64,000 nucleotides of DNA from Bacteroidales bacterium (GTDB lineage Bacteria; Bacteroidota; Bacteroidia; Bacteroidales; UBA932). Below, piece by piece: positions 16,177 to 23,887 of this stretch. The stretch is from NCBI GenBank assembly GCA_012510445.1, contig JAAZIA010000019.1, positions 1 through 64,000 of the forward strand. The letters run 5' to 3'. Made by a program: the position numbers and the translations under genes. The notes under the pieces are model-generated. The model made no database searches. It was not told the DNA's origin and worked only from the letters and a program-made list of their open reading frames with translations. The stretch's first letter is position 1. Each line of letters begins with the position of its first letter.

Positions 16177-16740
16177 ATGAAAAAAATTTCTACGGGGTTC
16201 TTACTCGTATGGTTGTTCTTATCCTGCACAGCTGATAAGACGTTTGTAATTGAGGGTACTCTCCCGCATAGTAAGTATAACGGAGAACTCGTTTTTCTTC
16301 TTCCGTTTGCTGAAAAAGGCTCTGAACGGGTAGATTCAGTTTTGGTGGAAAACAAAACGTTCCGCTTTGAAGGGAAAGCAGATTCTGCAGAAGTATGGAT
16401 TTTGCGGATGCGCCACCTCCTACGTATGGACATACAGGAGCACTTGATAATGATTGAACCGGGAAATATATGGGTACAATTGGACTCTGTAAGTTCCTCG
16501 GGAGGAACCCCTCAAAACGATAAACTGCAGGAATGGAAAGAAGCCAGACTCAAATCTCATAAAATCACACACCTCCTTTGGACCATGAGTAGGCAAGCAA
16601 GCCATGATTCCATAAAGCAACAAATCCGGAGCCGTTGGGAACAGGAAAACACGGCATTTAAAGAATTTAGCCGCCGTTTTGCCCAAGAAAACAAGGGAAC
16701 GGAAGTGGCAAGGTTTGTTTTAGAGATAACAGATCCATGA
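16177..16740 (+). CDS. DUF4369-like lipoprotein (N-terminal domain of TlpA-type proteins)
   Basis: The 187-residue protein starts with MKKISTGFLLVWLFLSC (lipidated Cys17). FVIEGTLPHSKYNGELVFLL and VLVENKTFRFEGKADSAEVW match the beta-sandwich called DUF4369, which in Bacteroidetes normally precedes a thioredoxin (TlpA/ResA) domain. Here the thioredoxin part is absent; the C-terminus is a charged helical segment ending at residue 187. In other genomes such proteins sit with periplasmic thiol or cytochrome functions, which fits the CXXCH proteins downstream. It overlaps the next gene by 4 bases (ATGA). Confidence 0.65.
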   Translation: MKKISTGFLLVWLFLSCTADKTFVIEGTLPHSKYNGELVFLLPFAEKGSERVDSVLVENKTFRFEGKADSAEVWILRMRHLLRMDIQEHLIMIEPGNIWVQLDSVSSSGGTPQNDKLQEWKEARLKSHKITHLLWTMSRQASHDSIKQQIRSRWEQENTAFKEFSRRFAQENKGTEVARFVLEITDP

Positions 16741-18317
16741 CACGCAAGTTTACCATACGGGAGTGGTTGCCGGCCGTGTTATTGGTCACCGGCAGCTTTC
16801 TTTTTTTCTTCTTCTTTTATCCATACCACAACCTGTTCAAAGAACAGATGACCCTTTTCCTTCACTCCGGTGATTATTTCTTCACTTTTATTGGAAAGCC
16901 GGCATGGTTAACGCGGTATATAGGAGAATTCTTAACGCAGTTTTACATTGTCCCTGCAGGCGGTGCCCTGATACTCACAGGAGCATTCCTGGCAGCCTGG
17001 ATCTTGTTTAGAAGTTATTTAATCAGATGCGGGCTCCAAAGGAGCATAGCTTCTTGGATTGCCTTACTGCTCATCATTCCGGAATTTCTGTTCCATGGCA
17101 GCCTGTACTACCCGCTTAGCAGCACCTTGTCCGGATTAATGGCTTTGGGAGCGGTTCTGGCCTTTACCGGGCTCAGGCCATCTTTATATAAGTGGTTGTT
17201 TCTGCCTGCGGCTCCCTTGTTGTACTACTTGACCGGGCACGGGCTCTTTCTTTTTACTTTTTTATGGTTGGTTTATGGTTTCATAAGGAAAGATGGCAAA
17301 AGGTACTACGCCCTATTGCTTCTTCTGATAAGCCTTTCTTTTCCATTGCTTATGAGGTCTGTTTTTCAGCTCACCCCTAAGCAGGCTTACACGTACCCGC
17401 TCAAAGCACCGCTTTCTGCACGCATGGATTTTACGTTAGAAAAGATCTTGGCCATGGACTATGCGGCACAACAGGGAAATTGGACGCGCGTTTTGTTTCT
17501 TGCTCAGAAATACCAATTGAACAACAGTATGGCTGCTTACTATACTAACCTGGCTCTTTCCCAAACACGTTTGATGGGTGACTGGTTGTTCCAGTTTCAC
17601 CAACCGGGACCCGGCGGATTGTTCCTCCCTGTTTCTCCTGAATCTACTTCATTGGCCATTGTCTTCAGTAACGAGGTGTTTTTTAGTTTGGGGGATATGA
17701 ACATGGCGCAACACTCAGCCATGCTGGGAATGATTTTTTCTCAAGATCACAGGAGCGTTCGTCTTACCAAAAGATTGGCAGAAATTCATCTGTTGACAGA
17801 AGACTATCCGGCAGCAGATAAATATCTGGGTTTGTTGGATAAAACATTGTTCTACAGAAGATGGCCCAACGAACTTCCGGAACACATTACTTTAGAACAC
17901 ACTATTTTAAGAGAAAAGATACCCTCTGTAGAGGCCATACGGCATTCCGCAGATTACACAACTTCTCTGGAAATTTTGTTGCAAAGCCATCCGGACAATG
18001 CCCCTGCTCTTGATTACTTACTTTGTTTTCACCTGCTGAACAAAGACATTCCCGGTTTCCGCCGCACTTATGATACATGGTACCCTGCTGCAAAAAACAA
18101 AGTACCGGAAGTGTATGCTCAAGCTTTGTTGGTTTCTCTGTACAGAGAAGGAGCTTCCAGTAAAATCATAGAGCAATATGATATACCGGCTGCAACCGTA
18201 AGCCGTTTTATTGAATATACCAAAGCTTTTGAAAAGGCAGGAGGTATGTCGGCACCGCTCCAAGAAGAATACGGAAAAACATTTTGGTTCTATTACCATT
18301 TTATCCTTTTTGAATAA
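16737..18317 (+). CDS. Polytopic membrane protein with soluble C-terminal region, copy A (DUF6057-like)
   Basis: The 526-residue protein has about ten membrane helices in residues 12-215, followed by a roughly 300-residue soluble part rich in helical pairs (DMNMAQHSAMLGMIFSQDH, LAEIHLLTEDYPAADKYLG) that resembles TPR repeats, ending TFWFYYHFILFE. The best guess from memory is the Bacteroidetes-only family DUF6057; no function is known. The first loop (YHNLFKEQMTLFLHSGDYFF) and the tail align by eye with the 582-residue paralogue at 19792. It is coupled to neighbours on both sides (ATGA overlap upstream, zero gap downstream). Confidence 0.65.
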   Translation: MTRKFTIREWLPAVLLVTGSFLFFFFFYPYHNLFKEQMTLFLHSGDYFFTFIGKPAWLTRYIGEFLTQFYIVPAGGALILTGAFLAAWILFRSYLIRCGLQRSIASWIALLLIIPEFLFHGSLYYPLSSTLSGLMALGAVLAFTGLRPSLYKWLFLPAAPLLYYLTGHGLFLFTFLWLVYGFIRKDGKRYYALLLLLISLSFPLLMRSVFQLTPKQAYTYPLKAPLSARMDFTLEKILAMDYAAQQGNWTRVLFLAQKYQLNNSMAAYYTNLALSQTRLMGDWLFQFHQPGPGGLFLPVSPESTSLAIVFSNEVFFSLGDMNMAQHSAMLGMIFSQDHRSVRLTKRLAEIHLLTEDYPAADKYLGLLDKTLFYRRWPNELPEHITLEHTILREKIPSVEAIRHSADYTTSLEILLQSHPDNAPALDYLLCFHLLNKDIPGFRRTYDTWYPAAKNKVPEVYAQALLVSLYREGASSKIIEQYDIPAATVSRFIEYTKAFEKAGGMSAPLQEEYGKTFWFYYHFILFE

Positions 18318-19799
18318 ATGAAACGTTACCGCTTTTTATTTGGGCTTTTTATTTTTTTTCACCTGGCTGCCTGTAATTCTCTTTCCCACATTACGGTTAC
18401 AGACACGTACCCTCCCCTTTATCCCGATTATTCAGACGTTACCCTTCCGGTAAACATAGCCCCTCTGAACTTTATGGTGACCGGAGCTACTGCCGTTAAG
18501 GCAGAGTTGCTGTTAGAAGACGAGTCTAAAACCTTTAGAGGAAGAAATAAAATCTCTATCCCAATGCGCACGTGGCGCCGCCTGCTCCAAAACTCGGCTT
18601 TGTTACAAAAAGATATAGTTGTTTCTGTTACAGCAAAAATACAGGGAACCTGGTACCAATACCTCCCGTTTCATTGGCATGTTACGACAGACAGTCTGGA
18701 TCCCTACGTAAGCTATCGCCTGATTGAGCCGGGATACGAAGTGTGGAATACCATTCGGCTGGCAGAGAGGAATGTAGAGAATTTCCGTGAAAGGATCATA
18801 GCCGATAACCGCCAAACAGATAAGCGCTGCATGAATTGCCATACGTATGGCAACCAAGATCCTTCGCTGTCTTTCTTTCATCTTAGGGGACCGGGTGGAG
18901 GGACGGTGCTCAACAGGGAAGGAAAGCTCAGGAAGCTGGACCTTCATACAGAGGAGCTGCTCTCCCCTGCCATCTATGGGAACTTTCATCCGTCCGGTCG
19001 CTTTGCCGTTTTCTCTACCAACCTTATTGTTCCGGGTTTTCACACTAAAAAAGGAGAGCGCCTGGAAGTATACGATACAGCCTCTGATCTGATAGTGGCC
19101 GATTTTGAGGAAAACGTAATCATTCCTTTTCCTTCAGATTTTCCAAACGAGTTTCGGACTTTTCCCGTATTTTCTGCAGACGGCTCTTATATATATTATT
19201 GTAACGCGCCGCAAACAACACTCCCCGACAGTATTTTCGACGTAAGGTATGATTTGCTCCGCATTCGTTTTAATGAACAGGAAAGAACCTGGGGAACAAA
19301 GGCAGATACTGTTTTCTCTGCCTCTTCACACGGAGTTTCTGTTTGCCATCCTAAAACATCCCCTGATGGCCGCTACCTTCTTTTTACGGCTGCTTCTTAC
19401 GGAACGTTTCCCATTTGGCACCAAGAAACGGATTTATGGCTCCTGGACCTGCAAGAAGAAGAAACTGTGATTATTGACCGTTTGCCGGGAGTGAACTCAA
19501 ACCGGTCAGATACCTACCACAGCTGGTCTTCCAACAGCAGGTGGTTTGTATTTGCCAGCAAAAGAGATGACGGCATGTACGGTAAGCCTTATTTTTGCTA
19601 CCTGGACAAAGAGGGAAAAGCCCATAAACCGTTTGTACTTCCTCAAAAAAATCCCCAAAAGTACCGTCATACCCTGGTATCGTATAACCTACCGGAACTT
19701 TCAACAGGCAAACTGCCTTTTGGCAGCTCTGATATTGAACGTTTGTATAGGAAAACAGCGGCAGAAAAAGTATATTTGAAAAAAACATCCCATGAATAA
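18318..19799 (+). CDS. Beta-propeller (PD40/TolB-like) lipoprotein with one c-type heme motif, copy A
   Basis: The 493-residue protein has a lipoprotein signal (FHLAAC, lipidated Cys19), a beta domain at about residues 30-130 (DYSDVTLPVNIAPLNF), then a single heme-c attachment motif CMNCH at 171-175. His188, 13 residues after the motif's histidine in FFHLRGPGGG, is conserved in the paralogue and could be the second axial ligand. Residues 200-480 hold blade-like repeats of the PD40/TolB kind (FHPSGRFAVFSTN, FSADGSYIYYCN, TSPDGRYLLFTA, YHSWSSNSRWFVFASKRDDG). I infer an outer-membrane- or periplasm-facing redox or sensor protein; no substrate is known. It overlaps the next gene by 8 bases. Confidence 0.72.
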   Translation: MKRYRFLFGLFIFFHLAACNSLSHITVTDTYPPLYPDYSDVTLPVNIAPLNFMVTGATAVKAELLLEDESKTFRGRNKISIPMRTWRRLLQNSALLQKDIVVSVTAKIQGTWYQYLPFHWHVTTDSLDPYVSYRLIEPGYEVWNTIRLAERNVENFRERIIADNRQTDKRCMNCHTYGNQDPSLSFFHLRGPGGGTVLNREGKLRKLDLHTEELLSPAIYGNFHPSGRFAVFSTNLIVPGFHTKKGERLEVYDTASDLIVADFEENVIIPFPSDFPNEFRTFPVFSADGSYIYYCNAPQTTLPDSIFDVRYDLLRIRFNEQERTWGTKADTVFSASSHGVSVCHPKTSPDGRYLLFTAASYGTFPIWHQETDLWLLDLQEEETVIIDRLPGVNSNRSDTYHSWSSNSRWFVFASKRDDGMYGKPYFCYLDKEGKAHKPFVLPQKNPQKYRHTLVSYNLPELSTGKLPFGSSDIERLYRKTAAEKVYLKKTSHE

Positions 19800-21540
19800 G
19801 CTGTTCAAAACCTTACGATGGCTTCTGCCTTGTCTTTTTGTTCCGGCCATATTCTTGTTTTTTGGCTGTCTGTATCCGCATCATTTACATTACCACGAAC
19901 AATTCCAGCTCTTTCTTACTACGCCCGAGTATTTTTTTGAAATGATTTTACGTCCCGGTGGCATGGCCGATTATCTGGGAACATTCATTACACAATTCTT
20001 TCTATTTTCCAGAGTAGGCGCTCTTTTGATGGCTTTATTTCTGGGGGGTATGTACGTTCTTCTACGGGCCATCAGTCAAAGAATTATGACTTCCAAAGCA
20101 AGCATTGCACTTTCCTTCATACCGCCTTTTTTTTACTGGATTCTCCTGTGCAACGAAAATTTTCTGCCAGGAGGCATTATAGCCATTTTACTTCCTCTTG
20201 TTTTCTGGTTGCTTTCTCTTATTATTAAAAACAACAAGAAGCAAATGCTTTTTGTTTTCATCCTTACCCCCATTTTGTATTGGTTTGCCGGTGGTTCTGT
20301 AATACTTTTTACACTAGGTTATGCGATTACTCAAAGAAAGTATATTTTCAGAGGAGTAGCCGCTTTGCTTCTTACAGTTGCCTTGTTTTTATTGGCTAAA
20401 GTCCTCTTATCGCAATTTCCGCTGCCTCGGCTTATTTATGGAGCCGACTATTTTAGGTTTCCGGCTTCGTACCCACCGGCTGTATGGATTTTATGGCTTT
20501 TATGCCTGATAATTCCATCGGTATCGGCTCTGTTAACCAGGCTGTTAAAGACTCCCGTGAGAGAAACAATTGCCGCGGTGTTATTGTCATTGGCCGTTTT
20601 TATTCCGGGCACCTATATGCTTGCGGTAAATACAAACCTGCAAAAAGAAGAGATCATGGCTTATGACCATTACGTTAGAATGCAGCAATGGGATAAAGCC
20701 ATTCAAAGGGCCGATAAAAAGATGCCCACATCACCGTTATCTGTGGCTTGCCTAAACTTGTCGCTGTGTAAGAGCGGCAAGATGTCTGATTATATGTTTT
20801 GGTACTACCAAAACGGCCCGGAAGGATTGATTCCCACATTTACCAGAGATTTTACGCTCCCCATGATTACGGGAGAAATATATTACCATTTGGGCTTTAT
20901 TAATACATCCCAACGCTTTGCTTTCGAAGCTATGGAATCTTTGCCCAATTACTGGAAAAGCGGCCGTGCACTTAAAAGATTGGCAGAGACCAATCTCATT
21001 AACAGAGAATATAAGGTAGCTCAAAAATACCTGCATATATTGGAACATACTCTTTTTTACAAAGCTTGGGCCAAAAGAACATCTGAGTACCTTGGGAATG
21101 AGGAACTCATTGCCTCACATAAAGAGTGGAACACGTTAAGGAAATACCGCAGCAAAACAGATTTTCTGGATTCTGAGCAGGAAAAAGACATGATGCTGGG
21201 AATTTTGTTGCAACAAGACCTGAGCCATTACATGGCTTATGAATATTTGTTGGCTTATTGTCTGCTTACGAAAGACTTAGACCGATTTATGCAATACTTC
21301 CTGTTGGGAAGTGAACTGCGTTACGCACGGCTTCCCTACAGTTATCAGGAAGCCTTACTCTACCTCTGGTCACTAAGTCACGACAATCCGATCCAAACAG
21401 TTCCCTACCCCATTAGTGACCATATAAAACGCAATTTACTGTCTTACCAAAACACCTATGTAAATGCGTTGCGACCAGAAGAAGCCCTTAAAAAAAATCA
21501 TGCCAATACGTACTGGTATTATTTACATTTCAGAAAATGA
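19792..21540 (+). CDS. Polytopic membrane protein with soluble C-terminal region, copy B (DUF6057-like)
   Basis: The 582-residue protein has the same plan as the 526-residue copy A: a hydrophobic N-terminal region of about ten helices (residues 10-285) with the loop HHLHYHEQFQLFLTTPEYFF, then a helical-repeat soluble region (FINTSQRFAFEAMESLP, LAETNLINREYKVAQKYL) ending NTYWYYLHFRK. Residues 285-290 mark the end of the last helix (GTYMLAVNTNLQKEEIMAYD). Divergence from copy A is high, so the duplication is old or the two were recruited separately. It overlaps the heme-propeller genes on both sides (8 and 4 bases). Function unknown. Confidence 0.65.
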   Translation: MNKLFKTLRWLLPCLFVPAIFLFFGCLYPHHLHYHEQFQLFLTTPEYFFEMILRPGGMADYLGTFITQFFLFSRVGALLMALFLGGMYVLLRAISQRIMTSKASIALSFIPPFFYWILLCNENFLPGGIIAILLPLVFWLLSLIIKNNKKQMLFVFILTPILYWFAGGSVILFTLGYAITQRKYIFRGVAALLLTVALFLLAKVLLSQFPLPRLIYGADYFRFPASYPPAVWILWLLCLIIPSVSALLTRLLKTPVRETIAAVLLSLAVFIPGTYMLAVNTNLQKEEIMAYDHYVRMQQWDKAIQRADKKMPTSPLSVACLNLSLCKSGKMSDYMFWYYQNGPEGLIPTFTRDFTLPMITGEIYYHLGFINTSQRFAFEAMESLPNYWKSGRALKRLAETNLINREYKVAQKYLHILEHTLFYKAWAKRTSEYLGNEELIASHKEWNTLRKYRSKTDFLDSEQEKDMMLGILLQQDLSHYMAYEYLLAYCLLTKDLDRFMQYFLLGSELRYARLPYSYQEALLYLWSLSHDNPIQTVPYPISDHIKRNLLSYQNTYVNALRPEEALKKNHANTYWYYLHFRK

Positions 21541-23006
21541 ACAGATTTTTACCATATATGGCGCTGTTTGCCCTGATGTTAACGGGCAGCTGCCAAGAAA
21601 AGACTTCCACTCCAAAGATTTTGGAAGAAAAGCCTTCCCTATTTCCCGACTATTGCGGTGTGACCATTCCTCCCAATATTGCCCCTTTGCACTTCCAGCT
21701 GGATCATCCGGCAGAGCGAGTACGGGCACAGGTAAAAGACAGACAGGGAAACACGTTAACAACCACCGCTAAAGAAGTAATAGGATTCAAATCTGCTCCA
21801 TGGAAAAAAATGCTCCTTGAAAATATGGACGATAGTCTTTTTGTAACGCTACAAGCCAAGTATAAAGATTCAGGTTGGGTTGAGTATGCGCCTTTTACCT
21901 TGTATATAAGTGCTGTTCCTGTAGACAATTACTTGGTGTACCGCTTAATAGCTCCCGGATACGAAGTGTTTAGTAAAATGGGAATCTACCAGCGTAATCT
22001 TACCTCTTTTAAAGAAACTCCTATCCTGGAAAACACACTAGTACCAGGAAATTGTATGAACTGCCATTCTTTTCCTTCCAACAGCCCGGAAGATATGAGC
22101 CTTCACATCCGAGGTGCCCTGGGAGGAACCATAATAAAGAAAGGATACCAAACAGAAATGATAAATACAAAAGCAGACGGGATAGAAGGGAATTGTGTGT
22201 ACCCGTACTGGCACCCCTCCGGGGAGTACATTGTTTATTCCGTTAACCAAACAGTACAAGTATTTCATGCCATTCAGGACAAACGAGTAGAAGTAGTTGA
22301 CCTGGCCTCTGACGTGGTGGTTTATCATCCCGGAAGAAAAGAAATAATCACTTCTCCTTTGCTGCAAACAGAAGATTTTGAAACGTTTCCATCTTTTTCT
22401 CCCGATGGGAAAACACTGTACTTTAGTTCTTCAAAATTTCAGAAAATACCTGAAAACTATCAAGAAGTCCGTTACAACCTGTGCTCTATATCCTTTGACC
22501 CGGAAAGTGGAACGTTTGGTAACCGGGTAGATACGCTCATAGATGCGGCTTCTATGGGGAAAAGCATTTCTTTTGCAAAGCCTTCTCCCAATGGAGAATA
22601 CATCATGTTTACGTTGTCCGATTACGGGAATTTTTCCATCTGGCACAAAGAAGCAGATTTGTGGATGTATAATTTGAAAGAAAAGACCATGTATCCATTG
22701 ACCGAGGCCAACAGTCCGGATGTGGAAAGTTACCACAGCTGGTCTTCGGAAAGTACGTGGTTTGTATTCAGCAGCCGAAGAATGGATGGGCTTTATACAA
22801 GGCCTTTTATTGCCAGCATAGACAAGAACGGAAACAGCACCAAACCCTTTTTACTTCCGGTACGTAACCCCTTGCGATTTTACAGTTTCAGTTTTTTCTC
22901 CTACAACGTTCCGGAGTTTGTTACAGATAAAGTAACATGGAACGTAGGCAAAGTAGAAAAACTCTTAACCTCTCCAAAGCGACAAAAAGTCACCTTATCC
23001 AACTAG
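21537..23006 (+). CDS. Beta-propeller (PD40/TolB-like) lipoprotein with one c-type heme motif, copy B
   Basis: The 489-residue paralogue of the protein at 18318 has a lipoprotein signal (LMLTGSC, lipidated Cys19), an N-terminal beta domain (FPDYCGVTIPPNIAPLHF), and heme motif CMNCH at 173-177 with conserved His190 again 13 residues later (SLHIRGALGG). It continues with the same propeller blades (WHPSGEYIVYSVN, FSPDGKTLYFSSS, PSPNGEYIMFTLS, YHSWSSESTWFVFSSRRMDG). Retention of both cysteines and the histidine in two diverged copies argues that heme is really bound. It is the last gene of the operon; the converging ZIP gene ends 7 bases after it. Confidence 0.72.
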   Translation: MNRFLPYMALFALMLTGSCQEKTSTPKILEEKPSLFPDYCGVTIPPNIAPLHFQLDHPAERVRAQVKDRQGNTLTTTAKEVIGFKSAPWKKMLLENMDDSLFVTLQAKYKDSGWVEYAPFTLYISAVPVDNYLVYRLIAPGYEVFSKMGIYQRNLTSFKETPILENTLVPGNCMNCHSFPSNSPEDMSLHIRGALGGTIIKKGYQTEMINTKADGIEGNCVYPYWHPSGEYIVYSVNQTVQVFHAIQDKRVEVVDLASDVVVYHPGRKEIITSPLLQTEDFETFPSFSPDGKTLYFSSSKFQKIPENYQEVRYNLCSISFDPESGTFGNRVDTLIDAASMGKSISFAKPSPNGEYIMFTLSDYGNFSIWHKEADLWMYNLKEKTMYPLTEANSPDVESYHSWSSESTWFVFSSRRMDGLYTRPFIASIDKNGNSTKPFLLPVRNPLRFYSFSFFSYNVPEFVTDKVTWNVGKVEKLLTSPKRQKVTLSN

Positions 23007-23013
23007 GATCACC

Positions 23014-23790
23014 TTACCCAAGTAAGAGAAGGCTGACCGCCATAACGGCCATACCGGCTATAAAGCCACATATAGATAGATGATGTTTGCCAAAACGTCC
23101 CGCTGCCGGTAGCAATTCGTCAATAGAAATAAATACCATTATACCGGAAATAGACCCCATCACAACTCCTTCCATTTGCGGTGTCCAGAATGGAAATAAA
23201 ACCAACATAGCTACCAGCGCCCCCAAAGGTTCTGCCAAACCGGAAAGAAATGAAAACCAGAAAGCCTTTTTACGACTGCCCGTAGCATGGTAAATAGGAA
23301 CCGAAACGGCAATGCCTTCCGGAATATTATGAATAGCAATAGCCAGTGCAATGGGAATGCCTACGTCCAGGCTTTGCAATCCGGACATAAAAGCGGCAAT
23401 ACCTTCGGGAAAATTATGAATGGTAATGCTTAGAGCAATCATGATTCCCATTCTTTTCAGCCTTTTTCTTTCCTGCATGTCTTCCGACAAATGTATTTCA
23501 TGAGGATTCTCATCTTTTGGAATAAGAAAATCAATAATGGCAATGAAAGCTATCCCCCCAAAAAAAGAAAGAACTAAATATAAATCACTCAAAACCTCTC
23601 TGGCTGTAGGCATCAACTCCATAAAAGAGATATAAATCATAACACCGGCTGAAAAACCCAGAGAGGCTGACAAAAAATTAGTATTCGTTTTTTTTGTCAA
23701 CAAAGCAGCCAAAGAACCTATTCCGGTAGACAAGCCTGCGAATAACGTCAAGGCAAAGGCAATTAAAATCTGAGACTTTTCAAACTCCAT
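23014..23790 (-). CDS. zupT: ZIP-family divalent metal transporter (ZupT-like)
   Basis: The 258-residue inner-membrane protein has about eight helices. Metal-path motifs are HNFPEGIAAFMSG and HNIPEGIAVSVPI, the paired HNxPEG signatures of ZIP helices IV and V; the histidine-bearing loop is PKDENPHEIHLSED. The likely role is uptake of zinc, iron or manganese, as for ZupT. A -7 element (TATTTTTG on the minus strand, 23810-23817) lies 19 bases upstream of the ATG. It is divergent from the large sulfur-transferase fusion gene, and its 3' end nearly touches the end of the heme-propeller operon. Confidence 0.85.
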   Translation of the reverse strand: MEFEKSQILIAFALTLFAGLSTGIGSLAALLTKKTNTNFLSASLGFSAGVMIYISFMELMPTAREVLSDLYLVLSFFGGIAFIAIIDFLIPKDENPHEIHLSEDMQERKRLKRMGIMIALSITIHNFPEGIAAFMSGLQSLDVGIPIALAIAIHNIPEGIAVSVPIYHATGSRKKAFWFSFLSGLAEPLGALVAMLVLFPFWTPQMEGVVMGSISGIMVFISIDELLPAAGRFGKHHLSICGFIAGMAVMAVSLLLLG

Positions 23791-23839
23791 AATTGAGGCA
23801 TTTAATATTCAAAAATAATATAAATTCTTTTACTTTTAA

Positions 23840-23864
23840 TTTCCAAAGGAAACTATTACCTTTG
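23840..23864 (+). promoter_or_regulatory. Promoter -7 element and adjacent palindrome upstream of the CoADR fusion
   Basis: TACCTTTG (23857-23864) is 23 bases from the ATG at 23888. Just upstream is the short palindrome TTTCC-AAA-GGAAA (23840-23852), placed where a repressor would block the promoter. The MarR-type regulator two genes downstream in the operon's direction is the obvious candidate binder, which is inference only. Confidence 0.4.
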
Positions 23865-23887
23865 TCAATAATTTAACTCATAAACTA

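Noticed and set aside
23018-23035. CTTAC-CCAA-GTAAG as a terminator between the heme-propeller operon and the ZIP gene
   Set aside because: Only 5-bp arms, no T tract, and it lies inside the 3' end of the ZIP coding sequence.
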